Origin: an uncultured Bacilli bacterium
Lineage (GTDB): Bacteria > Bacillota_I > Bacilli_A > RF39 > UBA660
Direction of reading: 5' to 3'
Assembly: GCA_947629115.1 (NCBI GenBank)
Contig: CANRCL010000060.1
Location: 1 to 6,766 of the forward strand
DNA length: 6,766 nucleotides
Shown here: positions 1-5,218 of the stretch, in pieces
Layout of the letters: each line of letters begins with the position of its first letter
How positions within the stretch are numbered: the stretch's first letter is position 1
The notes under the pieces: generated by a model
What the model was told of the DNA's origin: nothing
Seen by the model: the letters and a program-made list of their open reading frames with translations, nothing else
Database searches by the model: none
Program-made: the position numbers and the translations under genes

Positions 1-16
1 AATAAAGGGTTTCAAC

Positions 17-40
17 AAAAATGGAGCGCTATTGCGCTCC
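17..40 (-). terminator. Intrinsic terminator of the left-end transcript
   Basis: A perfect 7-bp GC-rich stem (GGAGCGC at 23-29 with GCGCTCC at 34-40, 4-nt loop) is followed on the minus strand by a T run (positions 21-17). It is the most GC-rich element of the window. There is no T run on the plus side, so it acts on minus only. Confidence 0.8.
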
Positions 41-64
41 TTCAGGGGGTTTTGGTTGATTCAC
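29..64 (-). CDS. Possible 11-aa leader peptide inside the small transcript
   Basis: A GTG start at 64 is preceded by an AAAGGTGA Shine-Dalgarno (about 67-74) and opens an 11-codon frame, MNQPKPPEGAQ, ending at TAG (29-31) in the loop of the terminator hairpin. The Pro-Lys-Pro-Pro run is a potential ribosome-slowing sequence. A ribosome translating to the end would cover the terminator's 5' arm, which is the geometry of a translation-coupled attenuator. A frame this short can occur by chance, and the regulated gene, if any, lies outside the window, so this stays a hypothesis. Confidence 0.25.
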   Translation of the reverse strand: MNQPKPPEGAQ

Positions 65-94
65 TCTCACCTTTAAATTCGTAAGAGCTATCAT

Positions 95-122
95 ATATAG
101 CATGACATCTATCATGCTATAT
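95..122. repeat. 11-bp inverted repeat at the start of the small transcript
   Basis: Arms 95-105 and 112-122 are perfectly complementary with a 6-nt loop. The repeat spans the predicted transcription start (about 118), just downstream of the -10 box. It could be a repressor operator at DNA level, or, in the RNA, a 7-bp 5'-terminal stabilising hairpin. Confidence 0.6.
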
Positions 123-124
123 TA

Positions 125-153
125 ATCATATCTTAATAATTTTTTTTTGTCAA
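125..153 (-). promoter_or_regulatory. Sigma-A type promoter for the left-end transcript
   Basis: A perfect -35 TTGACA (148-153) and a -10 TATGAT (125-130) are separated by exactly 17 bp on the minus strand. The spacer contains an A tract. Predicted start is near 118. It lies beyond the recG stop and terminator, so it defines a unit separate from recG. Confidence 0.8.
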
Positions 154-175
154 TTATGAATAACAAAAATTTAAC

Positions 176-204
176 AAAATTTGTCTAATTAATTAACAAA
201 TTTT
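176..204 (-). terminator. AT-rich terminator overlapping the recG stop
   Basis: A 9-bp perfect inverted repeat (AAAATTTGT at 176-184, ACAAATTTT at 196-204) has the recG stop codon in its 11-nt loop. On minus it is followed within a few bases by ATTTTTG. The stem has only two G-C pairs, so termination may be weak. Confidence 0.5.
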
Positions 205-2168
205 ATATTTTCGACAACATTTTTATAATAAGTACTATTTAAATACTCTTCATTATTGATAAATTCTAAAGAATCTTTTTGGGCTTGTAATAATATTTGG
301 TAATCTTCTTTTAAATTAACTATTTTAAAACTCATATCCCCACTTTGCTTAACTCCAAACAAATCTCCTTGACCCCGCATTTCAAAATCTTTTTCACTAA
401 TATAAAAACCATCATTACTTTCTTCTAATACTTTTAATCTTTGAATATCTTTATTACTAACTAAATAACAATAACTTTGTAAATCATTCCGTCCTACACG
501 ACCTCGTAATTGATGAAGAGTGGCTAATCCAAATCTTTCAGCATTATAAATTACCATCATTGTAGAATTAGGTATATCAATTCCAACTTCAATTACAGTT
601 GTTGATATAAGAATTTTTATTATTCCATCTTTAAATTTCTGCATAATTTCATCTTTTTCTTTACTTTTTAATTTACCATTAATAACTCCAATATTAACTT
701 GATTATTAAAGGCTAATTTTAATTTTTCTTCTAAATCCATTACACTTTTTAAATCTAATTCATTATTATTTTCAATTAAAGGAGAAACAACATATATTTG
801 ATGCCCTTTTTTTAGTTCTTCTAACATTTTATAAAGTACATCTTTAATTTCATCTTCTTTTTTAACAATAGTTATAATTTCTTTTCTTCCATTAGGTTTC
901 GTTTTAATTATTGAAATATCTAAATCACCATATATTGTTAAGGCATAAGTTCTAGGAATAGGTGTTGCTGATAAATATAAAACATCAGGAGTTATTCCTT
1001 TATCTCTTAAAGTATTTCTTTGACCTACTCCAAAACGATGTTGCTCATCTGTCACAACTAAACCTAAATTTTTAAACTTTACTCCATCACTAATTAAAGC
1101 ATGAGTACCAATAATTAAATCTATTTTACCATCTTGTAAATTTGCTAAAACTTCTTTTTTTTCTTTAACTTTCATTGAACCCATTAATAAAGCGACTTTA
1201 ATATTAAAATTTTCTAAAATATTTTTAAGACTTTTATAATGTTGTTCGGCTAAAATTTCAGTCGGTGCCATTAATGCACTTTGATAACCACTTAAAAAAT
1301 TCAAATAAATGCCAAAGGCTGCGACAATAGTTTTACCACTACCAACATCCCCTAAAATTAACCGGTTCATCCTTGTTTCATCAACTAAATCATTATAAAT
1401 ATCATCAACGGCTTTCAACTGATCGATGGTCAAAGTAAAAGGCAAATTTTTTAAAAACTTTTCTTTAACAAAATTATCTATATTTCTTTTTATACCTTTA
1501 GCCTTACTATTTATCTTTTTTAAATAATTAATTTTAAACATAAATTCAAATAATTCTTCATACTTTAAACTTAAAGTGGCTTTTTTAATATCTTCTTTAC
1601 TACTTGGATTATGAATTAACTCTAAAGCCTCTTTTTTAGTTATAAAATGATATTTAGTTTTCCAATAACTAGGAATTTTATCAATATATTGATTAGTTGT
1701 TAAGGCTTCATTAATTAATTTACTTAAAGCACTATTTTTAATACCCTCAACTAAATGATAAACGGGTTCTATTTTATTTTCTTTAATATTAAATTTGATA
1801 TCACTTGCTATAAAACTATTTTTTAATTTATTATATTTGCCAATTAATAATACTTCTTTAGGAGGAATTAAATTAGGTTTCAAAAAGGCCCGGTTAAAAA
1901 TTGTTACATTCAAAATAACATTGTCACTTATGGCTTTAAAATTTAAACGATTAAAATTTCTTTTAATATATTGCACTTTAGCATTTTCAATTACAGTAGC
2001 CTTAACCATACAATTTTCATTATCATTAACAGTATTTATATTTACGATATTGATAAAATTATAACGATAAGGATAATATTCTAATAAATCTTCAACACTA
2101 AAAATGTTTAACGAATTTAATTTTTTTTCTATTTCCCGACCAATACCTTTTATTTCACTTAATTCCAT
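189..2168 (-). CDS. recG: ATP-dependent DNA helicase RecG
   Basis: Superfamily 2 helicase that remodels stalled replication forks and branch-migrates Holliday junctions in the cytoplasm. It has 659 residues, close to the usual 680 or so. The N-terminal third (about 1-240) carries the helix-hairpin-like start (LSEIKGIG) and the wedge/OB domain. The motor follows in order: Walker A GDVGSGKT at 273-280, APTE at 301-304, DEQH box at 374-377, SAT at 400-402, motif V around STTVIEVGIDIPN (522-534) and motif VI HQLRGRVGR (552-560). The RecG-specific TRG region is RGQGDLFGVKQSG (598-610). All catalytic motifs are intact. The ATG at 2168 gives the expected N-terminus; its Shine-Dalgarno (GGTG) is weak. 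It has its own promoter and is divergent from the XRE gene, without the fakA or fapR/plsX neighbours seen in Bacillus. Confidence 0.97.
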   Translation of the reverse strand: MELSEIKGIGREIEKKLNSLNIFSVEDLLEYYPYRYNFINIVNINTVNDNENCMVKATVIENAKVQYIKRNFNRLNFKAISDNVILNVTIFNRAFLKPNLIPPKEVLLIGKYNKLKNSFIASDIKFNIKENKIEPVYHLVEGIKNSALSKLINEALTTNQYIDKIPSYWKTKYHFITKKEALELIHNPSSKEDIKKATLSLKYEELFEFMFKINYLKKINSKAKGIKRNIDNFVKEKFLKNLPFTLTIDQLKAVDDIYNDLVDETRMNRLILGDVGSGKTIVAAFGIYLNFLSGYQSALMAPTEILAEQHYKSLKNILENFNIKVALLMGSMKVKEKKEVLANLQDGKIDLIIGTHALISDGVKFKNLGLVVTDEQHRFGVGQRNTLRDKGITPDVLYLSATPIPRTYALTIYGDLDISIIKTKPNGRKEIITIVKKEDEIKDVLYKMLEELKKGHQIYVVSPLIENNNELDLKSVMDLEEKLKLAFNNQVNIGVINGKLKSKEKDEIMQKFKDGIIKILISTTVIEVGIDIPNSTMMVIYNAERFGLATLHQLRGRVGRNDLQSYCYLVSNKDIQRLKVLEESNDGFYISEKDFEMRGQGDLFGVKQSGDMSFKIVNLKEDYQILLQAQKDSLEFINNEEYLNSTYYKNVVENIKFVN

Positions 2169-2185
2169 AATAACACCATACTTAA

Positions 2186-2214
2186 ACTATAACATACATT
2201 TGTTTTTGGTTCAA
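2186..2214 (-). promoter_or_regulatory. Predicted recG promoter
   Basis: On minus, TTGAAC (2209-2214), a 17-bp spacer and TATAGT (2186-2191) predict a start near 2179. The recG mRNA leader would then be only about 11 nt. Confidence 0.6.
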
Positions 2215-2245
2215 TAATAGTCAATATAATCCACATCATATACAA

Positions 2246-2301
2246 GGACATAATACTTCCCGGACAAATTAATCAATTGTTGACAAAATATAATTGGTGA
2301 T
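2246..2301 (+). promoter_or_regulatory. Promoter and start region of the XRE gene
   Basis: A perfect TATAAT sits at 2289-2294, followed by the Shine-Dalgarno GGTGAT (2296-2301) and ATG at 2306. The predicted start is about 2301, giving a nearly absent leader. No good -35 lies 16-18 bp upstream. A TTGACA at 2280-2285 is too close to pair with this -10. GGACA occurs at 2246-2250 and again at 2262-2266, and TTGTTGACAA (2277-2286) is a small dyad. These are possible autoregulatory operator elements, but they are not proven. Confidence 0.4.
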
Positions 2302-2305
2302 AGAT

Positions 2306-2557
2306 ATGGCAACTTTTAAAAGAGATTTTGAATTTGCAGATAACATTAGAGAAAGAATTTCTAAAAATATTAAAAAATATCGACTTAAAGCAGGTATTAC
2401 TCAAGAACAATTAGCAGTTGATATTGGTAAGTCTTATGATTTTACTAGAAGATTAGAATTTAAAAAAGGCGAAATTGGTTGTTCAATTGAAACTCTTTAT
2501 AAAATAGCAGTAGTTTTAAATACAAGAATTGATAAATTCTTTGAAGAAGATAAATAA
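2306..2557 (+). CDS. Small XRE-family helix-turn-helix transcriptional regulator
   Basis: An 83-aa cytoplasmic DNA-binding protein consisting almost entirely of one Cro/C1-type HTH domain (about 17-80). The pattern is I-KNIKKYR--AGITQEQLA-DIG-S--F-RR-E-----G-SIETLYKIA-VLN, with the ending DKFFEE that is typical of single-domain XRE proteins. The longer frame opens at a TTG (2294), but ATG 2306 is chosen because GGTGAT (2296-2301) is a well-placed Shine-Dalgarno and the TATAAT box overlaps the TTG. It is divergent from recG with about 137 bp between start codons. No toxin-like partner follows; the next feature is a bidirectional terminator, so it is a solo regulator. Its targets are unknown, and autoregulation or action on the divergent promoter is plausible. 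Confidence 0.85.
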   Translation: MATFKRDFEFADNIRERISKNIKKYRLKAGITQEQLAVDIGKSYDFTRRLEFKKGEIGCSIETLYKIAVVLNTRIDKFFEEDK

Positions 2558-2578
2558 TAATTATATTTTTAACATCAA

Positions 2579-2640
2579 AAAAAAGAATTAATAAATGATG
2601 CAAACTTCAAATAGTAGACATCAATAATCAATTCTTTTTT
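2579..2640. terminator. Bidirectional terminator between the XRE gene and the 37-aa gene
   Basis: An 11-bp perfect outer stem (AAAAAAGAATT at 2579-2589 with AATTCTTTTTT at 2630-2640) and a 5-bp inner stem (TGATG 2596-2600, CATCA 2619-2623) form a long hairpin. The A and T tracts give a U run in either direction. It serves two convergent genes, and the stop codon of the minus-strand gene (2639-2641) overlaps its base. Confidence 0.75.
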
Positions 2641-2752
2641 ATTTCATTCTTTTAGATTTTTTAGGATTTGGAATTAATTTAACTTTTACTCCTTTAACAC
2701 GAGCAAATTTCTTTTTAACACCTTTTGGTAGATTTTTCTTTAATACTTTCAA
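2639..2752 (-). CDS. 37-aa highly basic small protein, function unknown
   Basis: I do not recognise this family. The frame starts at TTG 2752 and ends at TAA 2639-2641. The N-terminus reads MKVLKKNLPKGVKKKFARVK and the C-terminus includes LIPNPKKSKRMK. It contains 14 Lys and 2 Arg in 37 residues, no acidic residue, no Cys and no membrane segment, so an rRNA- or DNA-binding role is likely. Support for a real gene: a strong Shine-Dalgarno AAGGAG 9 nt upstream, an in-frame TGA two codons before the TTG fixing the start, a near-consensus promoter (2776-2804) and a terminator at the stop. Its CGT arginine codon and choice of GTT/GTA, GGT/GGA and CCA/CCT suit a well-expressed gene. Alternatives are a small ribosome-associated protein or a cationic antimicrobial-like peptide. 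Confidence 0.75.
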   Translation of the reverse strand: MKVLKKNLPKGVKKKFARVKGVKVKLIPNPKKSKRMK

Positions 2753-2775
2753 TTTAACTCACTCCTTGCACAAAG

Positions 2776-2804
2776 ATTATAACATTAAATTTAGCAAATG
2801 TAAA
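2776..2804 (-). promoter_or_regulatory. Strong extended -10 promoter of the 37-aa gene
   Basis: On minus, TTTACA (2799-2804), a 17-bp spacer and TATAAT (2776-2781) preceded by TG (TGTTATAAT) make one of the best promoters in the window. Start is predicted near 2769, just before the Shine-Dalgarno. It directly abuts the stop codon of the upstream hydrolase gene. Confidence 0.8.
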
Positions 2805-3224
2805 TTAATATAATTCATTACATTTACCTTTTTCTGGACGATAAAAGCAATGATTTTTATATTTTCCTGCTAAAGGTTGACTATACCAAGTGTTTTGACA
2901 AGAATTATTGCCTGGAGCATAAAACCATAAAGCGTGAGTGGCGGGATAATAATATTCTCCTCTTAAGACACGTTCGGCGAGTCCTTTTTCAAAAGATGTA
3001 GGGCTGGCTTGAAATAAAGAACCATTAATACCGGAAAATTGATTTTTTTGATATATGGCATCAGTTATCGAATCTATATCTGTAAAAGTATAACAATTAG
3101 CAACTACTCTATTTACAACTACATTACCGACCATTAACATTCCAAGGTCTCCCTCATTTAAAGCCTCGGCTCGCATAATTCTAGCCAGTAAATCTAGTTC
3201 TTTTGTTGTATAATTTATCAGCAT
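2805..3224 (-). CDS. Cell-wall hydrolase of the SleB/CwlJ family
   Basis: Single Hydrolase_2-type (CwlJ/SleB) domain, 139 aa, close to the length of Bacillus CwlJ. The family cleaves peptidoglycan, classically spore-cortex peptidoglycan during germination; related proteins occur in vegetative cells and phages. Visible hallmarks are the N-terminal LLARIMRAEALNEG with the probable catalytic Glu20, VGNVVVNRV (32-40), the QF-G segment (62-65) and an ATHALWFYAPGN block (95-106) ending in CFYRP. No signal peptide or membrane segment is seen, as in CwlJ. It has four cysteines (44, 109, 126, 135). ATG 3224 is preceded by the Shine-Dalgarno AGGTGG 7 nt upstream. The family is secure; a spore role is only suggested, because no germination partner such as gerQ is in view. 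Confidence 0.9.
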   Translation of the reverse strand: MLINYTTKELDLLARIMRAEALNEGDLGMLMVGNVVVNRVVANCYTFTDIDSITDAIYQKNQFSGINGSLFQASPTSFEKGLAERVLRGEYYYPATHALWFYAPGNNSCQNTWYSQPLAGKYKNHCFYRPEKGKCNELY

Positions 3225-3271
3225 TAAAAAACCACCTATAATATCTTATGCTAGTAATTTAAAAATTATTA

Positions 3272-3280
3272 TGTTATAAT
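3272..3280 (+). promoter_or_regulatory. Extended -10 promoter of the tRNA-Trp gene
   Basis: TGTTATAAT is an extended -10 whose hexamer TATAAT (3275-3280) ends 17 bases before the tRNA. The predicted start is near 3287, leaving a short precursor 5' end. The -35 region (TAGTAA, 3252-3257) is poor, which the extended -10 may compensate. Confidence 0.6.
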
Positions 3281-3297
3281 TTATTTGTGCCAAATTT

Positions 3298-3371
3298 AGG
3301 GGATTAGTTAAATGGTATAATAGGAGTCTCCAAAACTTTAGTTGGGAGTTCGATTCTCTCATCCCCTGCCA
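3298..3371 (+). tRNA. trnW: tRNA-Trp, anticodon CCA
   Basis: A complete cloverleaf of 74 nt including encoded CCA (3369-3371). The 7-bp acceptor stem (3298-3304 with 3361-3367) is perfect. The anticodon loop is CTCCAAA with anticodon CCA, and the T arm GGGAG-TTCGATT-CTCTC carries one G-U pair. The anticodon reads UGG only, which argues against a UGA-as-Trp code unless a second tRNA-Trp(UCA) exists elsewhere. Confidence 0.97.
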
Positions 3372-3408
3372 TTTTGAATTTTTAACTTTAAGTTTTAAAT
3401 TATATTAT

Positions 3409-3444
3409 AAATAGTAAACAAAGTTATTGACTTATTTACTATTT
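3409..3444 (+). terminator. AT-rich inverted repeat downstream of tRNA-Trp
   Basis: A perfect 10-bp inverted repeat (AAATAGTAAA at 3409-3418, TTTACTATTT at 3435-3444) with a 16-nt loop is followed by TTAATTTT. It is a plausible but weak terminator for the tRNA transcript. The loop holds a -35-like TTGACT (3427-3432), so it could instead be an operator for the gene at 3475. Confidence 0.4.
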
Positions 3445-3474
3445 TTAATTTTAGAAAGGTTATATTATAGAGTT

Positions 3475-3999
3475 ATGGATATAATAGATTATATTATTGA
3501 TGAAGATAAAAAAGATTATCAATGTTATGCTCTTTTAAAAAATTTATTAACAAATAATAGGGATTTTGCTTTACTTATCGAAGAGGGTATTAGAGATGGG
3601 AAAATATCTAAATTTCCTGAAGAATTATGGGATAAAATGCGTAATCAAAATATTAGAAGAATAAATAGTTTTGAAGATGTTTTTAAAGATGGTGCCAATA
3701 TTGGTTATTGTACTGTGGCTTCTAAACAATTAAGTTATTCTTTAGATAATTGTGATATTTGTGGTGGCATTTTACCTCTACTGGCCAATACTCCTAATTG
3801 TCCTGATGGAAGACATACTTGGATATCTTATCAAAATAATATAATTGATACATCATTAATGTTAATTATCAATGAACAATTTGCTAAAAAATTAGGCTAT
3901 CAAGAAGAAAATAGATATAATCCTAATCAAGACCCTATTTATTCATCTACTAAAGAATGGACTAATGATTCAAGTATTAGAAAAAGTAATTCACGTTAA
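3475..3999 (+). CDS. Unrecognised protein with transglutaminase-like Cys-His-Asp pattern
   Basis: A 174-aa soluble protein without signal peptide or membrane segment. I cannot name it. The centre has the order seen in transglutaminase/cysteine-protease folds: GYC with Cys79 at the head of a helix-like stretch (ASKQLSYSL), then a GG step (97-98), then GRHTWISY with His114, then NIIDTS with Asp125. This suggests a Cys-His-Asp triad for amide chemistry (protease, amidase or acyl transfer). Extra cysteines 93, 96 and 109 (CDIC and NCPDG) might bind metal. The N-terminal 70 residues look helical and acidic; the C-terminus is polar and may be flexible. The frame is open back to TTG 3427, but ATG 3475 starts the plausible protein. 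Its Shine-Dalgarno is poor: AGAAAGG lies 15 nt away. A TATTAT ending 6 nt before the ATG would allow a leaderless mRNA. It stands alone between terminators. Confidence 0.8.
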   Translation: MDIIDYIIDEDKKDYQCYALLKNLLTNNRDFALLIEEGIRDGKISKFPEELWDKMRNQNIRRINSFEDVFKDGANIGYCTVASKQLSYSLDNCDICGGILPLLANTPNCPDGRHTWISYQNNIIDTSLMLIINEQFAKKLGYQEENRYNPNQDPIYSSTKEWTNDSSIRKSNSR

Positions 4000-4015
4000 A
4001 TATATATTAAAAATG

Positions 4016-4040
4016 CCTATCTAAATAATGATAGGTTTTA
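4016..4040 (+). terminator. Probable terminator of the 3475-3999 gene
   Basis: A 6-bp stem (CCTATC 4016-4021, GATAGG 4030-4035) with an 8-nt loop is followed by TTTTATATTG and, further on, a run of six Ts. The stem is short, so efficiency is uncertain. Confidence 0.5.
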
Positions 4041-4079
4041 TATTGTTATTTTTTGTAGTTATTCAATATAAATAATTCG

Positions 4080-4088
4080 TGTTATAAT
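4080..4088 (+). promoter_or_regulatory. Extended -10 promoter of the tsaC-ybaK operon
   Basis: TGTTATAAT (hexamer 4083-4088) lies 21 bp before the chosen start codon. The predicted transcript start is near 4095, just upstream of the Shine-Dalgarno GGTGAT (4101-4106). The -35 match (TATTCA, 4060-4065) is weak. The same TGTTATAAT nonamer occurs at the tRNA-Trp and 37-aa gene promoters. Confidence 0.6.
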
Positions 4089-4109
4089 AATTAAGAAATG
4101 GGTGATAAT

Positions 4110-4712
4110 ATGCAAGAAGAAAAGATAATTAAAATTTTAAATCAAGGTGGAATAATTATTATGCCTACTGATACAACTTATGGAATATCGGCGGATGCTA
4201 CCAATAAAAAGGTGGCAAAAAAAATTCAACAAATTAAAATGCGGGAAACGGCTAAGCCATTAAGTATTTTAGTTAGTGATAAAGAAATGCTTCAAAAATA
4301 TGTAGAATTTATTACTCCGTTAGAAAACCAAATGATTGATAAATTTACTCCAGGAAAATTAAGTATTTTATTTAAAAAGAATGATTTAGTAGATAATTCA
4401 ATAACGGCTAATTCTGAATTTGTTTCAATAAGAATACCAGATAATGAAATGATTAGAGCATTTATAAAAAAATTTGGTAAACCTATTATATCTACTAGTG
4501 CGAATATTACTGGCAAAGAAATAATTAGTGAAGTAGATGAACTAGAAGAAAACATTAAAAATAATGTCGATTATATTTGGAATATTGGAAAATTACCAAC
4601 TATTCCTTCAACAATAATTAAAGTTGAAAATGAAAAAATTAAGTTCTTAAGAAATGGAGAACTTACTAACCAAATAAAAGAAAGTTTTAAAAATTATATT
4701 GAAGAGGATTAG
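4110..4712 (+). CDS. tsaC: Threonylcarbamoyl-AMP synthase, TsaC/YrdC type
   Basis: Cytoplasmic enzyme that makes threonylcarbamoyl-AMP from threonine, bicarbonate and ATP, the first step of t6A37 modification of ANN-decoding tRNAs. It has 200 residues and only the YrdC domain, so it is the short TsaC form without the Sua5 C-terminal domain common in Bacilli. Motifs seen: PTDTTYG (19-25), K-x-R with K43 and R45 followed by KPLSILV, PGKLSILF (81-88), SIRIP (106-110), STSAN (128-132) and PSTIIKV (166-172). The residue before PG is Thr rather than the common Trp. An upstream ATG at 4098 exists, but ATG 4110 is preferred because GGTGAT (4101-4106) is its Shine-Dalgarno. The stop is 3 nt before the next gene, which indicates translational coupling. 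Confidence 0.95.
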   Translation: MQEEKIIKILNQGGIIIMPTDTTYGISADATNKKVAKKIQQIKMRETAKPLSILVSDKEMLQKYVEFITPLENQMIDKFTPGKLSILFKKNDLVDNSITANSEFVSIRIPDNEMIRAFIKKFGKPIISTSANITGKEIISEVDELEENIKNNVDYIWNIGKLPTIPSTIIKVENEKIKFLRNGELTNQIKESFKNYIEED

Positions 4713-4715
4713 ATT

Positions 4716-5189
4716 ATGTCATTAGTAAGAGCAAAAGAATATTTAAAAAAATTTAATATGGAAGATAGAATATTAGAATTTCCAGTTTCTTCTGCTACTG
4801 TAAAAGAAGCCGCTGAAGCATTACATTGTAAAGAAGAAAGAATTGCTAAAACTTTATCATTTTTAGTTTTAGATAAGCCAATTTTAATAGTTGTTGCTGG
4901 AGACCAAAAAGTAGATAATCATAAATATAAAGAATTTTTCCATACAAAAGCAAAAATGATTCCTTTTGAAGATGTTGAAAAAATTATTGGTCATGAAATT
5001 GGTGGTGTTTGTCCCTTTGGTATAAATGATAACATAACAGTTTATTTAGATATTTCTCTAAAAAGATTTAAAACAGTTTATCCTGCTTGTGGTAGCCATA
5101 ATAGTGCCATAGAATTAACTTTAGAAGAATTAGAAAAAACATCTAACTTTCAAGAATGGATAGATGTTTGTAAAAAAATTGAAAATTAA
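4716..5189 (+). CDS. YbaK/EbsC-family aminoacyl-tRNA deacylase
   Basis: A freestanding tRNA-editing domain of 157 aa, related to the INS editing domain of prolyl-tRNA synthetase. Family members hydrolyse mischarged tRNAs such as Cys- or Ala-tRNA(Pro); the exact substrate cannot be read from sequence. Visible hallmarks: the N-terminal EFPVSSATVKEAAEAL, the conserved editing lysine in IAKTLSFLV (Lys45), VVAGDQKVD (59-67), GHEIGGVCPFG (92-102) and VYPACGSHNSAIELTLEEL (121-139). This is the Firmicutes variant with PACGSxNSAIEL. ATG 4716 has GAAGAGG (inside the end of tsaC) as Shine-Dalgarno, 3 nt after the tsaC stop. Pairing with tsaC suggests a joint translation-fidelity operon. All conserved blocks are present. 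Confidence 0.93.
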   Translation: MSLVRAKEYLKKFNMEDRILEFPVSSATVKEAAEALHCKEERIAKTLSFLVLDKPILIVVAGDQKVDNHKYKEFFHTKAKMIPFEDVEKIIGHEIGGVCPFGINDNITVYLDISLKRFKTVYPACGSHNSAIELTLEELEKTSNFQEWIDVCKKIEN

Positions 5190-5218
5190 AAATTCTATTA
5201 TAAACGTAGAATTTTTTT
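5188..5218. terminator. Bidirectional terminator between ybaK and the membrane-protein gene
   Basis: A perfect 10-bp stem (AAAAATTCTA 5188-5197, TAGAATTTTT 5207-5216) has a 9-nt loop. Its T tract (5212-5218) faces plus and its A tract gives Us on minus. The ybaK stop overlaps its left arm, and the stop of the convergent gene (5217-5219) abuts its right arm. Confidence 0.8.

Larger units (their letters stand above)
17..118 (-). ncRNA. Candidate small RNA or attenuated 5' leader, about 100 nt
   Basis: A minus-strand unit bounded by a consensus promoter (125-153) and a GC-rich intrinsic terminator (17-40) predicts an RNA of about 102 nt starting near 118. It opens with a hairpin (arms about 112-118 and 99-105). 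A mostly unstructured AU-rich stretch follows, then a CCCCCU tract (45-49 plus neighbours) just before the terminator. I do not recognise a known riboswitch, T-box, SRP RNA, tmRNA or 6S RNA in it. The exposed C-rich tract resembles SD-pairing motifs of Gram-positive small RNAs. Alternatively, a possible 11-codon ORF runs into the terminator, which would suit a translation-controlled attenuator for a gene beyond the left edge. Transcription is inferred; the function is unknown. Confidence 0.55.

Noticed and set aside
17..118. Left-end RNA as a known riboswitch, T-box, tmRNA, SRP or 6S RNA
   Set aside because: No T-box core, no CCA end or tag frame, no SRP GGAGGCAGC-like apical loop, and none of the riboswitch cores I can recall is present.
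1795..2064. 89-codon plus-strand frame opposite recG
   Set aside because: It lies fully antisense to the conserved recG sequence, has no ribosome site I can see, and its hydrophobic translation is typical of the complement of AT-rich coding DNA.
2294..2305. TTG (2294) or GTG (2297) as start of the XRE protein
   Set aside because: These codons overlap the TATAAT box and the Shine-Dalgarno GGTGAT that serves ATG 2306.
2306..2752. XRE regulator plus the small basic gene as a toxin-antitoxin pair
   Set aside because: The genes are convergent, separated by a bidirectional terminator, and the peptide resembles no known toxin.
3298..3371. tRNA-Trp as evidence for the Mollicutes UGA=Trp code
   Set aside because: The anticodon is CCA, not UCA, and no gene in the window needs UGA read-through.
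3427..3474. N-terminal extension of the 3475-3999 protein from TTG 3427, giving a hydrophobic start
   Set aside because: There is no ribosome site before the TTG, and the segment lies in a 10-bp inverted repeat and an AT-rich spacer. It looks like non-coding sequence read in frame.
4292..4555. 87-codon minus-strand frame opposite tsaC
   Set aside because: Antisense shadow of conserved tsaC motifs, with no promoter or Shine-Dalgarno in view.
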